Source: Hyphomicrobiales bacterium (GTDB lineage: Bacteria > Pseudomonadota > Alphaproteobacteria > Rhizobiales > Beijerinckiaceae). From it: DNA of 64,000 nucleotides. The position numbers were made by a program, and so were the translations under genes. The notes beneath the pieces are model-generated. The model worked only from the letters and a program-made list of their open reading frames with translations. It searched no databases and had not been told where the DNA came from. The DNA lies in the NCBI GenBank assembly GCA_930633495.1, contig CAKNFJ010000001.1:2105001-2169000 (forward strand), written 5' to 3'. Below are positions 35,865 to 44,013 of this stretch, piece after piece; position 1 is the first letter of the stretch, and each line of letters opens with the position of its first letter.

Positions 35865-36353
35865 ATGTCGTCCGCAACTCCGAACCTCCAGGCCGGGACG
35901 CTCGCCGATGAGAGCTTCATGTCGGCAGACGATCTGCGGTCCTACATGGCCGATCTCGAAATGGCCCGGGCCTCGAAACTGGCAGGCGCCATGACCAAGG
36001 CCGAGGAAGCGCAACGCAAGCTCGTCGCGACGCTGCGCGAGGAGATCGCCGTCACACCGGAGAAAATCGAGGAAATCAAGCAAAGCCTCGCGACGAAGAC
36101 CCGCGCCGCGGCAGGCCGGGGCGAGACCGAGGTTCTCGTCATGCGCTTCCCGAGCCAGCTCTGCACCGACCGGGGCCGTGCCATCAACAACGCCGAAGCC
36201 GACTGGCCGAGCACGCTGACCGGCCGGCCGCGGCAGGCCTACCTGTTCTGGAAGGAGCACCTCCAGCCCGCCAAGTACAAGCTGCGCGCCATGATCATCG
36301 ACTGGCCGGGCGGCTTGCCGGGTGATGTCGCCTTCTTCCTGAGCTGGTCCTAG
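35865..36353 (+). CDS. Conserved protein of unknown function with coiled-coil N-terminus
   Basis: A 162-residue soluble protein. Residues about 25-85 are strongly helical and charged (MARASKLAGAMTKAEEAQRKL, REEIAVTPEKIEEIKQSL), probably a coiled coil. The C-terminal half contains MRFPSQLCTDRGRAINN, WPSTLTGRPRQAYLFWKEHL and AMIIDWPGGLPGDVAFFLSW. I do not know a function for this family. The ATG at 35865 has GGGAG 9 bases upstream; an ATG at 35847 lacks this. Its final codons and stop are part of a 36-base direct repeat that is duplicated just downstream. Confidence 0.6.
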   Translation: MSSATPNLQAGTLADESFMSADDLRSYMADLEMARASKLAGAMTKAEEAQRKLVATLREEIAVTPEKIEEIKQSLATKTRAAAGRGETEVLVMRFPSQLCTDRGRAINNAEADWPSTLTGRPRQAYLFWKEHLQPAKYKLRAMIIDWPGGLPGDVAFFLSWS

Positions 36354-36444
36354 GGCAGCTCAGCGGTTCACCGACGCGTCTCAGCCATGCGTGTCCTCGG
36401 GGCGGGGGGCTGGTCCTAGGGCAGCTCAGCGGTTCACCGACGCG
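36343..36444. repeat. 36-base direct repeat spaced by 66 bases, with palindromic core
   Basis: The same 36 bases, beginning GCTGGTCCTAGG, occur at 36343-36378 and 36409-36444. The first copy includes the stop codon of the gene ending at 36353. After the second copy the sequence continues into GAGCTGC (36447-36453), which pairs with GCAGCTC at 36421-36427, giving an imperfect REP-like palindrome. The first copy lacks this right arm. Confidence 0.75.
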
Positions 36445-36525
36445 CCGAGCTGCTCTAAGCTTTTGTTCTGTCGCCTGTTCTTCACGCGAAGCGGCGTCAA
36501 CTTCGCCTGAGAATGCTCTAGCCGG

Positions 36526-37320
36526 ATGGAGCCGTCGATGAAGAACCACGAGAGCGAGCCCCTGAAAAGAAAGGCCTACGAGCGAAAGCTGCGCGATCTC
36601 CACGAGGAGTTGGTCAAGCTCCAGGAGTGGGCGAAGCATGCCGGCGGAAAGGTCTGCATCGTGTTCGAGGGGCGCGACGGCGCGGGCAAGGGCGGCGTCA
36701 TCAAGGCAATCACCGAGCGGGTCAGCCCGCGGGTGTTTCGGGTCGTGGCCTTGCCGCCGCCGACCGAGCGCGAGCGTTCGCAGATGTATGTGCAGCGCTA
36801 TCTGCCGCATCTGCCGGCCGCTGGCGAGATCGTGATCTTCGATCGCAGCTGGTATAACCGGGCCGGTGTCGAGCGGGTCATGGGCTTCTGCACCGAGGAT
36901 CAGGCCAAGGGTTTCCTGCAGATCGTTCCGGGCGTCGAAAAGGCGATCGTCGATTCCGGCACCATCCTCCTGAAATACTGGCTCGAAGTCGGCCAGGAGG
37001 AACAAACGCGCCGGATGCAGGAGCGCATCAACGATCCGCGCAAGGTCTGGAAGCTGTCACCGATGGACCTGAAATCCTATTCCCGCTGGTACGATTACGC
37101 GCGGGCCCGCGACGAGATGTTCCGCGCCAGCGACACGGCCTGGGCCCCCTGGTTTGCGGTCCATTCCGACGACAAGCGCCAGGCGCGCCTCGACGTCATC
37201 TCCCATATTCTGAGCTCCGTGCCATACGAGGCGCCGCCTCGGGACAAGATCAAACTGCCGAAACGGCAAAAGCCCAGTGGATATGAGGAAACCGACTTCG
37301 CCCGGAACTGGATCGGCTGA
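36526..37320 (+). CDS. ppk2: Polyphosphate kinase 2 family protein
   Basis: A single-domain PPK2 enzyme of 264 residues that transfers phosphate between polyphosphate and nucleotides. It has Walker A GRDGAGKGG (about 49-57), the lid region with PPPTERERSQMYVQRYLPHLP, Walker B IFDRSWYNRAGVERVMGF, and the C-terminal KVWKLSPMDLKSYSRWYDY that is typical of the family. The sequence cannot say whether ADP, GDP or AMP is preferred. A likely role is nucleotide balance during stress; PPK2 genes often neighbour other stress genes. It stands alone in its transcription direction after the repeat region and is followed by the small membrane gene at 37373. Confidence 0.92.
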   Translation: MEPSMKNHESEPLKRKAYERKLRDLHEELVKLQEWAKHAGGKVCIVFEGRDGAGKGGVIKAITERVSPRVFRVVALPPPTERERSQMYVQRYLPHLPAAGEIVIFDRSWYNRAGVERVMGFCTEDQAKGFLQIVPGVEKAIVDSGTILLKYWLEVGQEEQTRRMQERINDPRKVWKLSPMDLKSYSRWYDYARARDEMFRASDTAWAPWFAVHSDDKRQARLDVISHILSSVPYEAPPRDKIKLPKRQKPSGYEETDFARNWIG

Positions 37321-37372
37321 TTGACAACTGCGGAGTTTCCAGCGCCCTTCTGGCTGAGATTGGAGCGCGTAT

Positions 37373-37825
37373 ATGTCAGCTGGCCTACACCCTTTGGCGC
37401 CGCATCATCTGCCGGCCTTCATCACGGCGCCCGGCGAGACCGACACGCTCATGGTCGTCACCGCCGTGATCCTTCTGGCGTCGGTGCTGGGTGTCGGATT
37501 GATCTTCCTGCGGCTGCATACGCTGCCGGAGCGCATGGCGCATAAATCGCAGAAGCTGCAGTTCGAGATCGTCGCCGTCCTCGGCCTGCTCGCCCTGTTC
37601 ACCCATGTGCATCTGTTCTGGGTCGCAGGCCTGCTTCTGGCCCTGATCGACATCCCCGATTTCTCGGGGCAGTTCGGCAGGATGGCGCATGCGCTGGAAC
37701 GCATCGCGGGGATGGCGCCGCGGCGCGGAAGCGCCGGCGACGACGGCGGAGACGAACCGGGCGTGTCCGAGCCCGCGGCGGAAGCTCCGGCGCACTCCCA
37801 TCGCGCGGAGAGCGGTCATGCTTGA
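37373..37825 (+). CDS. Small inner-membrane partner protein of an HlyD-type adaptor
   Basis: A 150-residue protein with two membrane spans (about 26-46, LMVVTAVILLASVLGVGLIFL, and about 65-92, IVAVLGLLALFTHVHLFWVAGLLLALI) and a polar, disordered C-terminal tail (about 110-150). Small proteins of this type commonly precede HlyD/EmrA-like genes, as here, where the genes overlap by eight bases. A role in positioning or supporting the membrane fusion protein is inferred from that. The ATG has GGAG 7 bases upstream. Confidence 0.65.
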   Translation: MSAGLHPLAPHHLPAFITAPGETDTLMVVTAVILLASVLGVGLIFLRLHTLPERMAHKSQKLQFEIVAVLGLLALFTHVHLFWVAGLLLALIDIPDFSGQFGRMAHALERIAGMAPRRGSAGDDGGDEPGVSEPAAEAPAHSHRAESGHA

Positions 37826-39050
37826 GCTTCTGTTCTGCTCGATGCTGACGATCCTGCCGGACTATCTCTACCGGCGCTACCGGCAGGGGAAGCGTCTCGG
37901 CAAGGAAATCACCTTCTATTCGGTCTGGTTCGAGCTCAGATGGGGCATTACGTCCTGCCTGATGCTGACCATCGGCCTGATCACGGTGATCTTCTACAAT
38001 CACCCGTCGACGACGAACGCGACCGTGATGTTCCGCACCGTCCCGATCATTTCGGAGAGCACCGGGCGCGTCGCGCAGGTCTATCTCGGCGTCAGCGGCC
38101 CCGTCACGAAAGGCAGTCCGATCTTTCGGCTCGACAGCTCCAAGGAGGAGACCGCGGTCGAGACGGCGCGACGCAAGATCGCGGAGGTGGAAGCCGCCAT
38201 CGTCGTCGCCAAAGCCGAGGTCCTGACGGACGAGAACCGCATTCTCGAGGCCAAGAGCGCCCATAAGCAGGCCCTCGACGAGCTGGAGACGAAGCAGGAG
38301 CTGCGCCGCCGCAACGACGACGTCGTCGCCCGGCGCGAGATCGAGCGGCTCGAGAATCTGGTGGCCGGACGCGAAGCGGCCATGGCCGCCGCCGTTTCCG
38401 CGAAAACCTCCGCCGAAACCCGGATCTCGACCTTGCTGCCGGCCGAGAGGGCGAGCGCGGAAGCCGCTCTGGCGCAGGCGCAGGCCGATCTCGACAAGAC
38501 GATCATCCGCGCCGGCGTCACCGGCCGCGTCGAGCAGTTCACGCTGCGCGTCGGCGACATCGTCACGCCCATCATGCGGCCGGCCGGCGTCCTGATCCCG
38601 GAAGAGGCGGGACGCAACGTTCTTCAGGCCGGCTTCTCGCAGATCGAGGGGCAGGTGATGAAGGTCGGCATGGTCGCCGAAGTGACCTGCCTGTCCAAGC
38701 CCTGGGTCATCATTCCGATGGTGGTGACCAGCGTCCAGGACTTCATCGCCGCGGGCCAGCTTCGGGTCGGGGATCAACTGATCGATCCCCAGCAGGTTTC
38801 GCGGCCGGGAACGCTGCTGACCTTCCTCGAGCCCCTCCATGCCGGCGGGCTCGAAGGCGTGATCCCGGGCAGCAGCTGCATCGCCAATGCCTATTCGAGC
38901 AACCACGAGCTGATCGCATCGGGCAAGCTCTCGACGGGGCGGAAGATCGTTCTCCATGCGGTGGACGCCGTCGGGCTGGTCCATGCGCTGCTGCTGCGCA
39001 TCCAGGCCCTGGTCCTCCCGATCCAGACCCTCGTCTTCGGAGGTCACTGA
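37818..39050 (+). CDS. HlyD-family membrane fusion protein
   Basis: A 410-residue periplasmic adaptor anchored by one N-terminal span (about 48-68, ITSCLMLTIGLITVIFY). The split lipoyl domain (about 80-115 and 215-245: ESTGRVAQVYLGVSGPVTKG, IIRAGVTGRVEQFTLRVGDIV) encloses a coiled-coil hairpin (about 118-210, rich in Ala, Glu, Lys). The C-terminus has a hydrophobic stretch (AVGLVHALLLRIQALVLPIQTL). No inner-membrane pump or outer-membrane channel gene is adjacent, so the transport partner is unknown. ATG 37818 overlaps the previous gene by 8 bases and has GGAGAG upstream. Confidence 0.85.
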   Translation: MLELLFCSMLTILPDYLYRRYRQGKRLGKEITFYSVWFELRWGITSCLMLTIGLITVIFYNHPSTTNATVMFRTVPIISESTGRVAQVYLGVSGPVTKGSPIFRLDSSKEETAVETARRKIAEVEAAIVVAKAEVLTDENRILEAKSAHKQALDELETKQELRRRNDDVVARREIERLENLVAGREAAMAAAVSAKTSAETRISTLLPAERASAEAALAQAQADLDKTIIRAGVTGRVEQFTLRVGDIVTPIMRPAGVLIPEEAGRNVLQAGFSQIEGQVMKVGMVAEVTCLSKPWVIIPMVVTSVQDFIAAGQLRVGDQLIDPQQVSRPGTLLTFLEPLHAGGLEGVIPGSSCIANAYSSNHELIASGKLSTGRKIVLHAVDAVGLVHALLLRIQALVLPIQTLVFGGH

Positions 39051-39080
39051 CCCTCCGCCGCCGGACGCTCGGACCGGCCC

Positions 39081-39863
39081 TCAAAGAGAAAGCTGCGCTC
39101 CGGCCTCGCGGCAGACCGCCTTGAGGGCCAGCAGGATCGCGACTTCGTCCGTCACGATGCCATGGCGCTGCAGCGACGGAACCAGGATCGCGGCCTCGGC
39201 GTGGCCCGAGGGCCCGATCACGGGGCAGACGATGTCCGTCACCGCCATGATGTCCCGGCTGGGAGCCGTACGGTGGCCGAGCGACCTGATGCCGGCGAAT
39301 ATCTCGGCGAGTTCGGGAGCATCGAGCCGCTCGCGATCCGCGGGGGGCGCGTCCCGCATCAGCGTGCGGCGGCGCGCTTCCGACTGGAAGGCGAGGATGA
39401 GCAGGCCTGAATTGGCGGCGAGTGCCGGGCGGCCATAACCCGGCCGCACGATGACGCTGGCGTCGAGATGGCCGGACGTGGTCGCGAGGACGACCGTCTG
39501 GGCACGGCTGAGCACGACGAGATGGGCGACCTGGCCGCTCTCCTCGCTGAAGCGCTCCATCAGCGGCAGGACGATCGAGGTCAGTTGCCGGCCGCCCGGT
39601 GTCCTGATGCCGAGATCGAACAGCCGCCTGGACAGCGCCAGCCGATCGGTGCCCGGCTCACGGACCAGATAGCCACGCTGCTGCAGCACGAAGACCATCC
39701 GGAAAATCTCGCTCTTCGAGCGCTGCAGCCGTTCGGCAATGAGGCGCATCGGCAGCGGCTCGCCGACCTCGGCCAGCAGCTCGAGGATATCCAGCCCCTT
39801 CTCCAGTGCCGGTGCGGCATAGGAGACCTTGTCGCCGTCATCCGTATCCAGGTGATCAGTCAT
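39081..39863 (-). CDS. IclR-family transcriptional regulator
   Basis: A 260-residue IclR protein: a winged-helix N-terminus (about 15-85, ALEKGLDILELLAEVGEPLPM, RLQRSKSEIFRMVFVLQQRGYLV) and a GAF-like effector domain (about 90-255, SGQVAHLVVLSRAQTVVLATTSG, MAVTDIVCPVIGPSGHAEAAI). IclR proteins usually control adjacent catabolic operons and respond to a pathway metabolite. It is divergent from the amino-acid ABC operon, and a perfect 12-base palindrome lies in between. Confidence 0.92.
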   Translation of the reverse strand: MTDHLDTDDGDKVSYAAPALEKGLDILELLAEVGEPLPMRLIAERLQRSKSEIFRMVFVLQQRGYLVREPGTDRLALSRRLFDLGIRTPGGRQLTSIVLPLMERFSEESGQVAHLVVLSRAQTVVLATTSGHLDASVIVRPGYGRPALAANSGLLILAFQSEARRRTLMRDAPPADRERLDAPELAEIFAGIRSLGHRTAPSRDIMAVTDIVCPVIGPSGHAEAAILVPSLQRHGIVTDEVAILLALKAVCREAGAQLSL

Positions 39864-39873
39864 AGCATTTCAT

Positions 39874-39917
39874 TTCATATATGAAGCTTGACATCAAATA
39901 AGAAGCCAACCTAGCCT
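39874..39917 (+). promoter_or_regulatory. Promoter and candidate IclR operator of the ABC/catabolic operon
   Basis: A perfect palindrome TTCATATATGAA (39874-39885) is followed two bases later by TTGACA (39888-39893), an ideal -35 box. A weak -10 (TAGCCT, 39912-39917) follows at 18 bases. The palindrome is 11 bases upstream of the iclR ATG, so binding could repress iclR itself as well as act on the rightward operon. Confidence 0.5.
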
Positions 39918-40004
39918 CCTCGAAACGAGGGGTTCGATGCTGCTACCGCCGACCACCCTGCCATGCCAGCCTGGCTGGACGGTGCCCTGCCGAGGCAGCG
40001 GCCG

Positions 40005-40667
40005 ATGAAATACGGGCTGCAGTTCCGCGACGTCTTCGCCGCCTGGGACTCCATCCTCGACGGCGTCCTGATCACGCTTTTTTTGTCGATCTGCGCGATG
40101 CTCGGCGGGCTCGTCATCGGCATCGCCTGCGCCGCAGCCCGTGTCTACGGACCGCATTGGCTGCAACGGGCCGCCGCGATCTATGTCGAAGTCATCCGCA
40201 ACACCCCGCTGCTGGTCCAGCTCTTCCTGATCTTCTTCGGCCTGCCGAGCCTCGGACTGAGGCTGGACGGCATGACCGCGGCGGTCATCGCCCTCGTCAT
40301 CAATCTCGGCGCCTACACGACGGAAATCGTCCGCGCCGGCCTCGAGGCCGTGCCGAAGGCTCAGATCGAGGCCGGACATTCGCTCGGCCTCTCGGGCCTG
40401 CAGGTCTTCCGCCATGTCGTGATGTTCCCGGCGTTGAAGGCCATGTTCCCCGCCCTCGCCAGCCAGTTCGTGCTCCTGATGCTGGCGACCAGCGTCGTCT
40501 CCCAGATTTCGGTGCAGGACCTGTTCCACGCAGCCTCGATCGTACAGTCGCGCACCTTCCGCGATTTCGAAGTCTACACCGTGATCGGCGTACTCTATCT
40601 CGCCCTCGCCTTCGCCTTCCGCGGCGCCTTCGCCGGCATCTACTACTGGGTGTTCGTCAGGCGATGA
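40005..40667 (+). CDS. Polar amino-acid ABC transporter permease (HisM/GlnP type), first
   Basis: A 220-residue permease with about five membrane spans and the BPD_transp_1 signature (EAGHSLGLSGLQVFRHVVMFPALKAMFP, the EAA-type loop contacting the ATPase). VEVIRNTPLLVQLFLIFFGLP marks the polar amino-acid branch. Starts at 39963 and 40005 are both in frame; 40005 has GAGG 9 bases upstream and gives the usual N-terminus. The stop overlaps the next permease ATG (ATGA). Confidence 0.9.
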   Translation: MKYGLQFRDVFAAWDSILDGVLITLFLSICAMLGGLVIGIACAAARVYGPHWLQRAAAIYVEVIRNTPLLVQLFLIFFGLPSLGLRLDGMTAAVIALVINLGAYTTEIVRAGLEAVPKAQIEAGHSLGLSGLQVFRHVVMFPALKAMFPALASQFVLLMLATSVVSQISVQDLFHAASIVQSRTFRDFEVYTVIGVLYLALAFAFRGAFAGIYYWVFVRR

Positions 40668-41314
40668 TACGGACCTTCTCCTATATCGACGTGATGTATC
40701 TGGTGGCAGCGGCACGCTGGACGCTCGCTTTGACCGCCACCGCCTTCGCCGGCTCGGCCGCGCTCGGGTTGATGCTGGCCGTTGCGCGCATCGCGCCGGT
40801 CGCACCGCTGCGCTGGTTCACCGCCGCCTATATCCACATCGTTCAGGGCACGCCGTTGCTGGTCTGGCTGTTCCTGATCTTCTTCGGGCTGCCGCTGATC
40901 GGAATCTCGGTGAACCCGTGGCTTGCGGCGGCGGTCGCCTTTTCGATCTACGGCTCCGCCTTCCTCGGCGAGATCTGGCGTGGCGCGCTGATCTCGATCG
41001 CCAGGACGCAGTGGGAAGCCGGCGCCTCGCTCGGCCTCTCGCTTTACGAGCAGCTGCGCCACGTCATCGTGCCGCAGTCGATCCGGGTCGCGATCCCGCC
41101 CACGGTCGGCTTCCTGGTCCAGCTCATCAAGAATACCTCGCTTGCGGCGACGATCGGCCTGGTCGAACTCACCCGCGAGGGTCAGCTCACCGCGGCCGGA
41201 ACCTACAAGCCCTTTGCCGTCTACATCACCGTCGCGGCGATCTATTTCGCGATGTGCTTCCCTCTCACGCAATGGAGCCGCTCGCTCGAGCGGAGGCTCG
41301 ATGTCGCTCGTTGA
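40664..41314 (+). CDS. Polar amino-acid ABC transporter permease, second
   Basis: A 216-residue inner-membrane permease, partner of the one just upstream. It has about five spans, the family motif VQGTPLLVWLFLIFFGLPLIG and the EAA-type loop EAGASLGLSLYEQLRHVIVPQSIR. It starts within the stop of the first permease (ATGA) and its own end overlaps the ATPase gene by 14 bases, so the three are one transcription and translation unit. Confidence 0.9.
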   Translation: MIRTFSYIDVMYLVAAARWTLALTATAFAGSAALGLMLAVARIAPVAPLRWFTAAYIHIVQGTPLLVWLFLIFFGLPLIGISVNPWLAAAVAFSIYGSAFLGEIWRGALISIARTQWEAGASLGLSLYEQLRHVIVPQSIRVAIPPTVGFLVQLIKNTSLAATIGLVELTREGQLTAAGTYKPFAVYITVAAIYFAMCFPLTQWSRSLERRLDVAR

Positions 41315-42032
41315 AATCCGCGGGATCAGCAAGAGCTACGGCTCCGTCCAGGTGCTCAAGGACGTTTCGCTCGACATCGCCAAGGGCGAGGTCGTCGCCG
41401 TGATCGGCCGCTCCGGCTCCGGCAAGAGCACGATGCTGCGCTGCATCAACGGGTTGGAGCCGATCCAGGCCGGATCGATCCGCATCGACGGCGTCCAGGT
41501 CAACGACCCCAAGACCAACCTGCGCAAGCTCCGGCAGGAGGTCGGCATCGTCTTCCAGAGCTTCAATCTGTTTCCTCATCTGTCGGTCAGCGACAACATC
41601 ACGCTCGCTCCGCGCGTCGTGAAGAAGCAGCCGCCGAGCGAAGCCCGCGAGGTCGCGCGCGAGGTGCTGCGCCGAGTCGGGCTGGAGGAGAAACTCGACG
41701 CTTTCCCCTCCCAGCTTTCCGGCGGCCAGCAGCAGCGCGTCGCCATCGCCCGTTCGCTCGCGATGCGGCCCAAGGTGATGCTGTTCGACGAGGTCACCTC
41801 GGCACTCGATCCCGAGCTCACGGGCGAGGTGCTCAAGGTGCTCGAAGCCGTGGCGAAGGAGGGGATGACCATGATCCTCGTCACCCACGAGATGGGCTTC
41901 GCGCGCCGCTTCGGCTCGCGCGTCGTCTTCATGCACGAAGGCAGGATCCACGAAGAAGGCCAGGCCGCGGCGGTGCTCGCCGAGCCGAAGACGCCCGAGT
42001 TACAGACTTTCCTCAGCGCCGTTCTGCACTGA
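41301..42032 (+). CDS. Polar amino-acid ABC transporter ATP-binding protein
   Basis: A 243-residue ATPase of the GlnQ/HisP type that powers the two permeases upstream. It has Walker A GRSGSGKST (about 36-44), Q-loop VFQSFNLFPHLSV, signature LSGGQQQR, Walker B VMLFDEVTSALDP and the switch His in VTHEM. It is full length with no extra C-terminal domain. GGAGG lies 4 bases before the ATG, inside the previous gene. Confidence 0.94.
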   Translation: MSLVEIRGISKSYGSVQVLKDVSLDIAKGEVVAVIGRSGSGKSTMLRCINGLEPIQAGSIRIDGVQVNDPKTNLRKLRQEVGIVFQSFNLFPHLSVSDNITLAPRVVKKQPPSEAREVAREVLRRVGLEEKLDAFPSQLSGGQQQRVAIARSLAMRPKVMLFDEVTSALDPELTGEVLKVLEAVAKEGMTMILVTHEMGFARRFGSRVVFMHEGRIHEEGQAAAVLAEPKTPELQTFLSAVLH

Positions 42033-42070
42033 GGAGGACGTTCCGTATCAGCAACGAGGGGAGAGATAAG

Positions 42071-42871
42071 ATGCCTTCATTCTTCGCCGGCCGTTCGTTT
42101 CTGGCGGGCCTGGCCGCCCTTGCCATCGCAGCCTTCGGCGCAGTCGAAGCGCGGGCCGACAAGCTCCAGGACATCCTTCAGAAGGGCGTCGTGCGCATCG
42201 GCGTGCCGCTCGACGCACCACCCTTCGGCGCGCAGGACGCCAACCGCAACCCGATCGGCTTCGACATCGAATTCGCCGAAATGGTCGCCAAGGGCCTCGG
42301 CGTGAAGCTGGAGATGCAGCAGATCACCGGCGCCAACCGCATTCCCTTCCTGCTCACCGACAAGGTCGACATCGTCATCTCGGTGCTCGGCCTCACGCCC
42401 GAGCGCGCCCGGCAGGTGATGTTCACCGCCCCCTACGCCAACACCTTCCTCGCCGTCTACGGCGCGAAGTCGTCGACCGTGACCAGCCCCGACACACTGG
42501 GCTCCACCCGCATCGCCGCCGCCAAGGGCACCACGCAGGAGCTGGCAATCAGCGCCGCGGCGCCCAAGGCCAATCTGATGCGCACCGAGGACGATGCCAC
42601 GGCCGCCGCCGCCTACATCACCGGCCAGGCCGATCTCCTCGCCACCAACAGCATCGTCGCGCAGGCGCTCGCCAAGCAGAATCCGGGCAAGGAATTCGAG
42701 CGCAGATTCGTCATCCGCCGCAGCCCGGCGCATATGGCCGTGCAGATGGACCAGCACAATCTGGTGCGCTGGCTCGACAGCTTCATCTTCTTCAACACGC
42801 TGAACGGCGAGATCGACCGGCTGCACAAGAAATATCTCGACATGCCAATGGACCCGCTGCCGACGCTCTGA
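42071..42871 (+). CDS. Polar amino-acid ABC transporter substrate-binding protein
   Basis: A periplasmic SBP_bac_3 receptor of 266 residues with a signal peptide (about 1-29, ending VEARA). The mature start KLQDILQKGVVRIGVPLDAPPFG and FDIEFAEMVAKGLGVKLEM are typical. Ligand-site region ITGANRIPFLLTDKVDIVISVLG fits an amino-acid-type ligand. The specific substrate cannot be read; the following hydrolase and dehydratase suggest an acylated or modified amino acid. It lies 38 bases after the ATPase. Confidence 0.9.
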   Translation: MPSFFAGRSFLAGLAALAIAAFGAVEARADKLQDILQKGVVRIGVPLDAPPFGAQDANRNPIGFDIEFAEMVAKGLGVKLEMQQITGANRIPFLLTDKVDIVISVLGLTPERARQVMFTAPYANTFLAVYGAKSSTVTSPDTLGSTRIAAAKGTTQELAISAAAPKANLMRTEDDATAAAAYITGQADLLATNSIVAQALAKQNPGKEFERRFVIRRSPAHMAVQMDQHNLVRWLDSFIFFNTLNGEIDRLHKKYLDMPMDPLPTL

Positions 42872-42972
42872 GCGTTCCCGGCACCGGCCGGGCGCATAGG
42901 GCGCCCGGCTCCCCATTCCTGAAGCATCGGGCCGCAACCGGCGCCGAAGGCTTCGTCACGCCCGAGCCAGCC

Positions 42973-44013
42973 ATGACCAGCTCTCGCCAGAAGCTCACGC
43001 CACGCCCCTCCAGCGCCTTCCTCACCATCGATCCCGAACGCGAGGGCAAACAGGTCGGCTTCCTGATGATCCCGCATTCGCCGGACGACGATGCCTGGGG
43101 CGCGACGCGCATCCCTGTCGCGGTGATCAAGAACGGAACCGGCCCCACCGCGATCCTCGAAGGCGGCAACCATGGCGACGAGTACGAAGGGCCGATCACG
43201 ATCTGCGACCTGATCCGCGATCTCGACCCGGGCCGCGTCCAGGGCCGGCTGATCCTGATGCCGGCCAACAACGTCCACGCGGTGATCGCGGGCAAGCGGA
43301 CCTCCCCGGTCGACGGGCTGAACTTCAACCGCACCTTTCCCGGCGATCCGCGCGGCACGATCACCCAGCAGATCTCGGCCTACATCACCGATCATATCTA
43401 CCCGCTCGGCGACGCCTTCCTCGACCTGCATTCGGGCGGCTCGTCGCTCGACATCATCCCGAGCGCAATCGTCGAGCCGACCGACGATCCCGCGCTGCAC
43501 CGGCGCAACGTCGCCGCCGTGCAGGCCTTCGACGCGCCGATGACGGTGGTGATCAGCAATCTCGGCGAACCGCGAACCGCGACCGCCGCCGCCTGCCGGG
43601 CCGGCCTCGTCACCGTCGGCACGGAGATGGCCGGCGGCGGCACGGTCTCGCTGGACGCGCTCAAGGTCTGCCGCCGCGGCGTCGCCAACGTGCTCGACCA
43701 TCTCGGCATCGTGGCGCGGGAGAAGCCCGAGCCGCGGCGCGGCGAAGGCGGCATCCTCGAACTGCCCGGCATCTCGGCCTATGTCTATGCCAGCGCCGAC
43801 GGAATCTTCGAGCCGTTCCATGCCAATGGCGAGAAGGTCAGCGCCGGCCAACCCGCCGGCCGCATCCATTGCACCTGGGACCCGACGCGCCCGCCCGAAC
43901 TGCTCCACTATGCCGCCGACGGAATCCTCTATGGCCGCCGCCAGCCGGGCCGCGTCAGACCGGGCAATTGCTGCCTGATCGTCGCCGCGCCCTATAAGGG
44001 GACATTGTCGTGA
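42973..44013 (+). CDS. Succinylglutamate desuccinylase/aspartoacylase family hydrolase (DoeB-like)
   Basis: A zinc-dependent M14-type deacylase of 346 residues. The metal and catalytic motifs are GGNHGDEYEG (His and Glu ligands, about 57-66), DGLNFNRTFPG and LDLHSGG (third His). The sequence resembles DoeB/EutE, N-acetyl-diaminobutyrate deacetylase of ectoine breakdown. The partner ectoine hydrolase (DoeA, M24 fold) is absent nearby, so the true substrate is probably another N-acyl amino acid. It follows the ABC genes by 101 bases and overlaps the dehydratase gene by four bases. Confidence 0.82.
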   Translation: MTSSRQKLTPRPSSAFLTIDPEREGKQVGFLMIPHSPDDDAWGATRIPVAVIKNGTGPTAILEGGNHGDEYEGPITICDLIRDLDPGRVQGRLILMPANNVHAVIAGKRTSPVDGLNFNRTFPGDPRGTITQQISAYITDHIYPLGDAFLDLHSGGSSLDIIPSAIVEPTDDPALHRRNVAAVQAFDAPMTVVISNLGEPRTATAAACRAGLVTVGTEMAGGGTVSLDALKVCRRGVANVLDHLGIVAREKPEPRRGEGGILELPGISAYVYASADGIFEPFHANGEKVSAGQPAGRIHCTWDPTRPPELLHYAADGILYGRRQPGRVRPGNCCLIVAAPYKGTLS

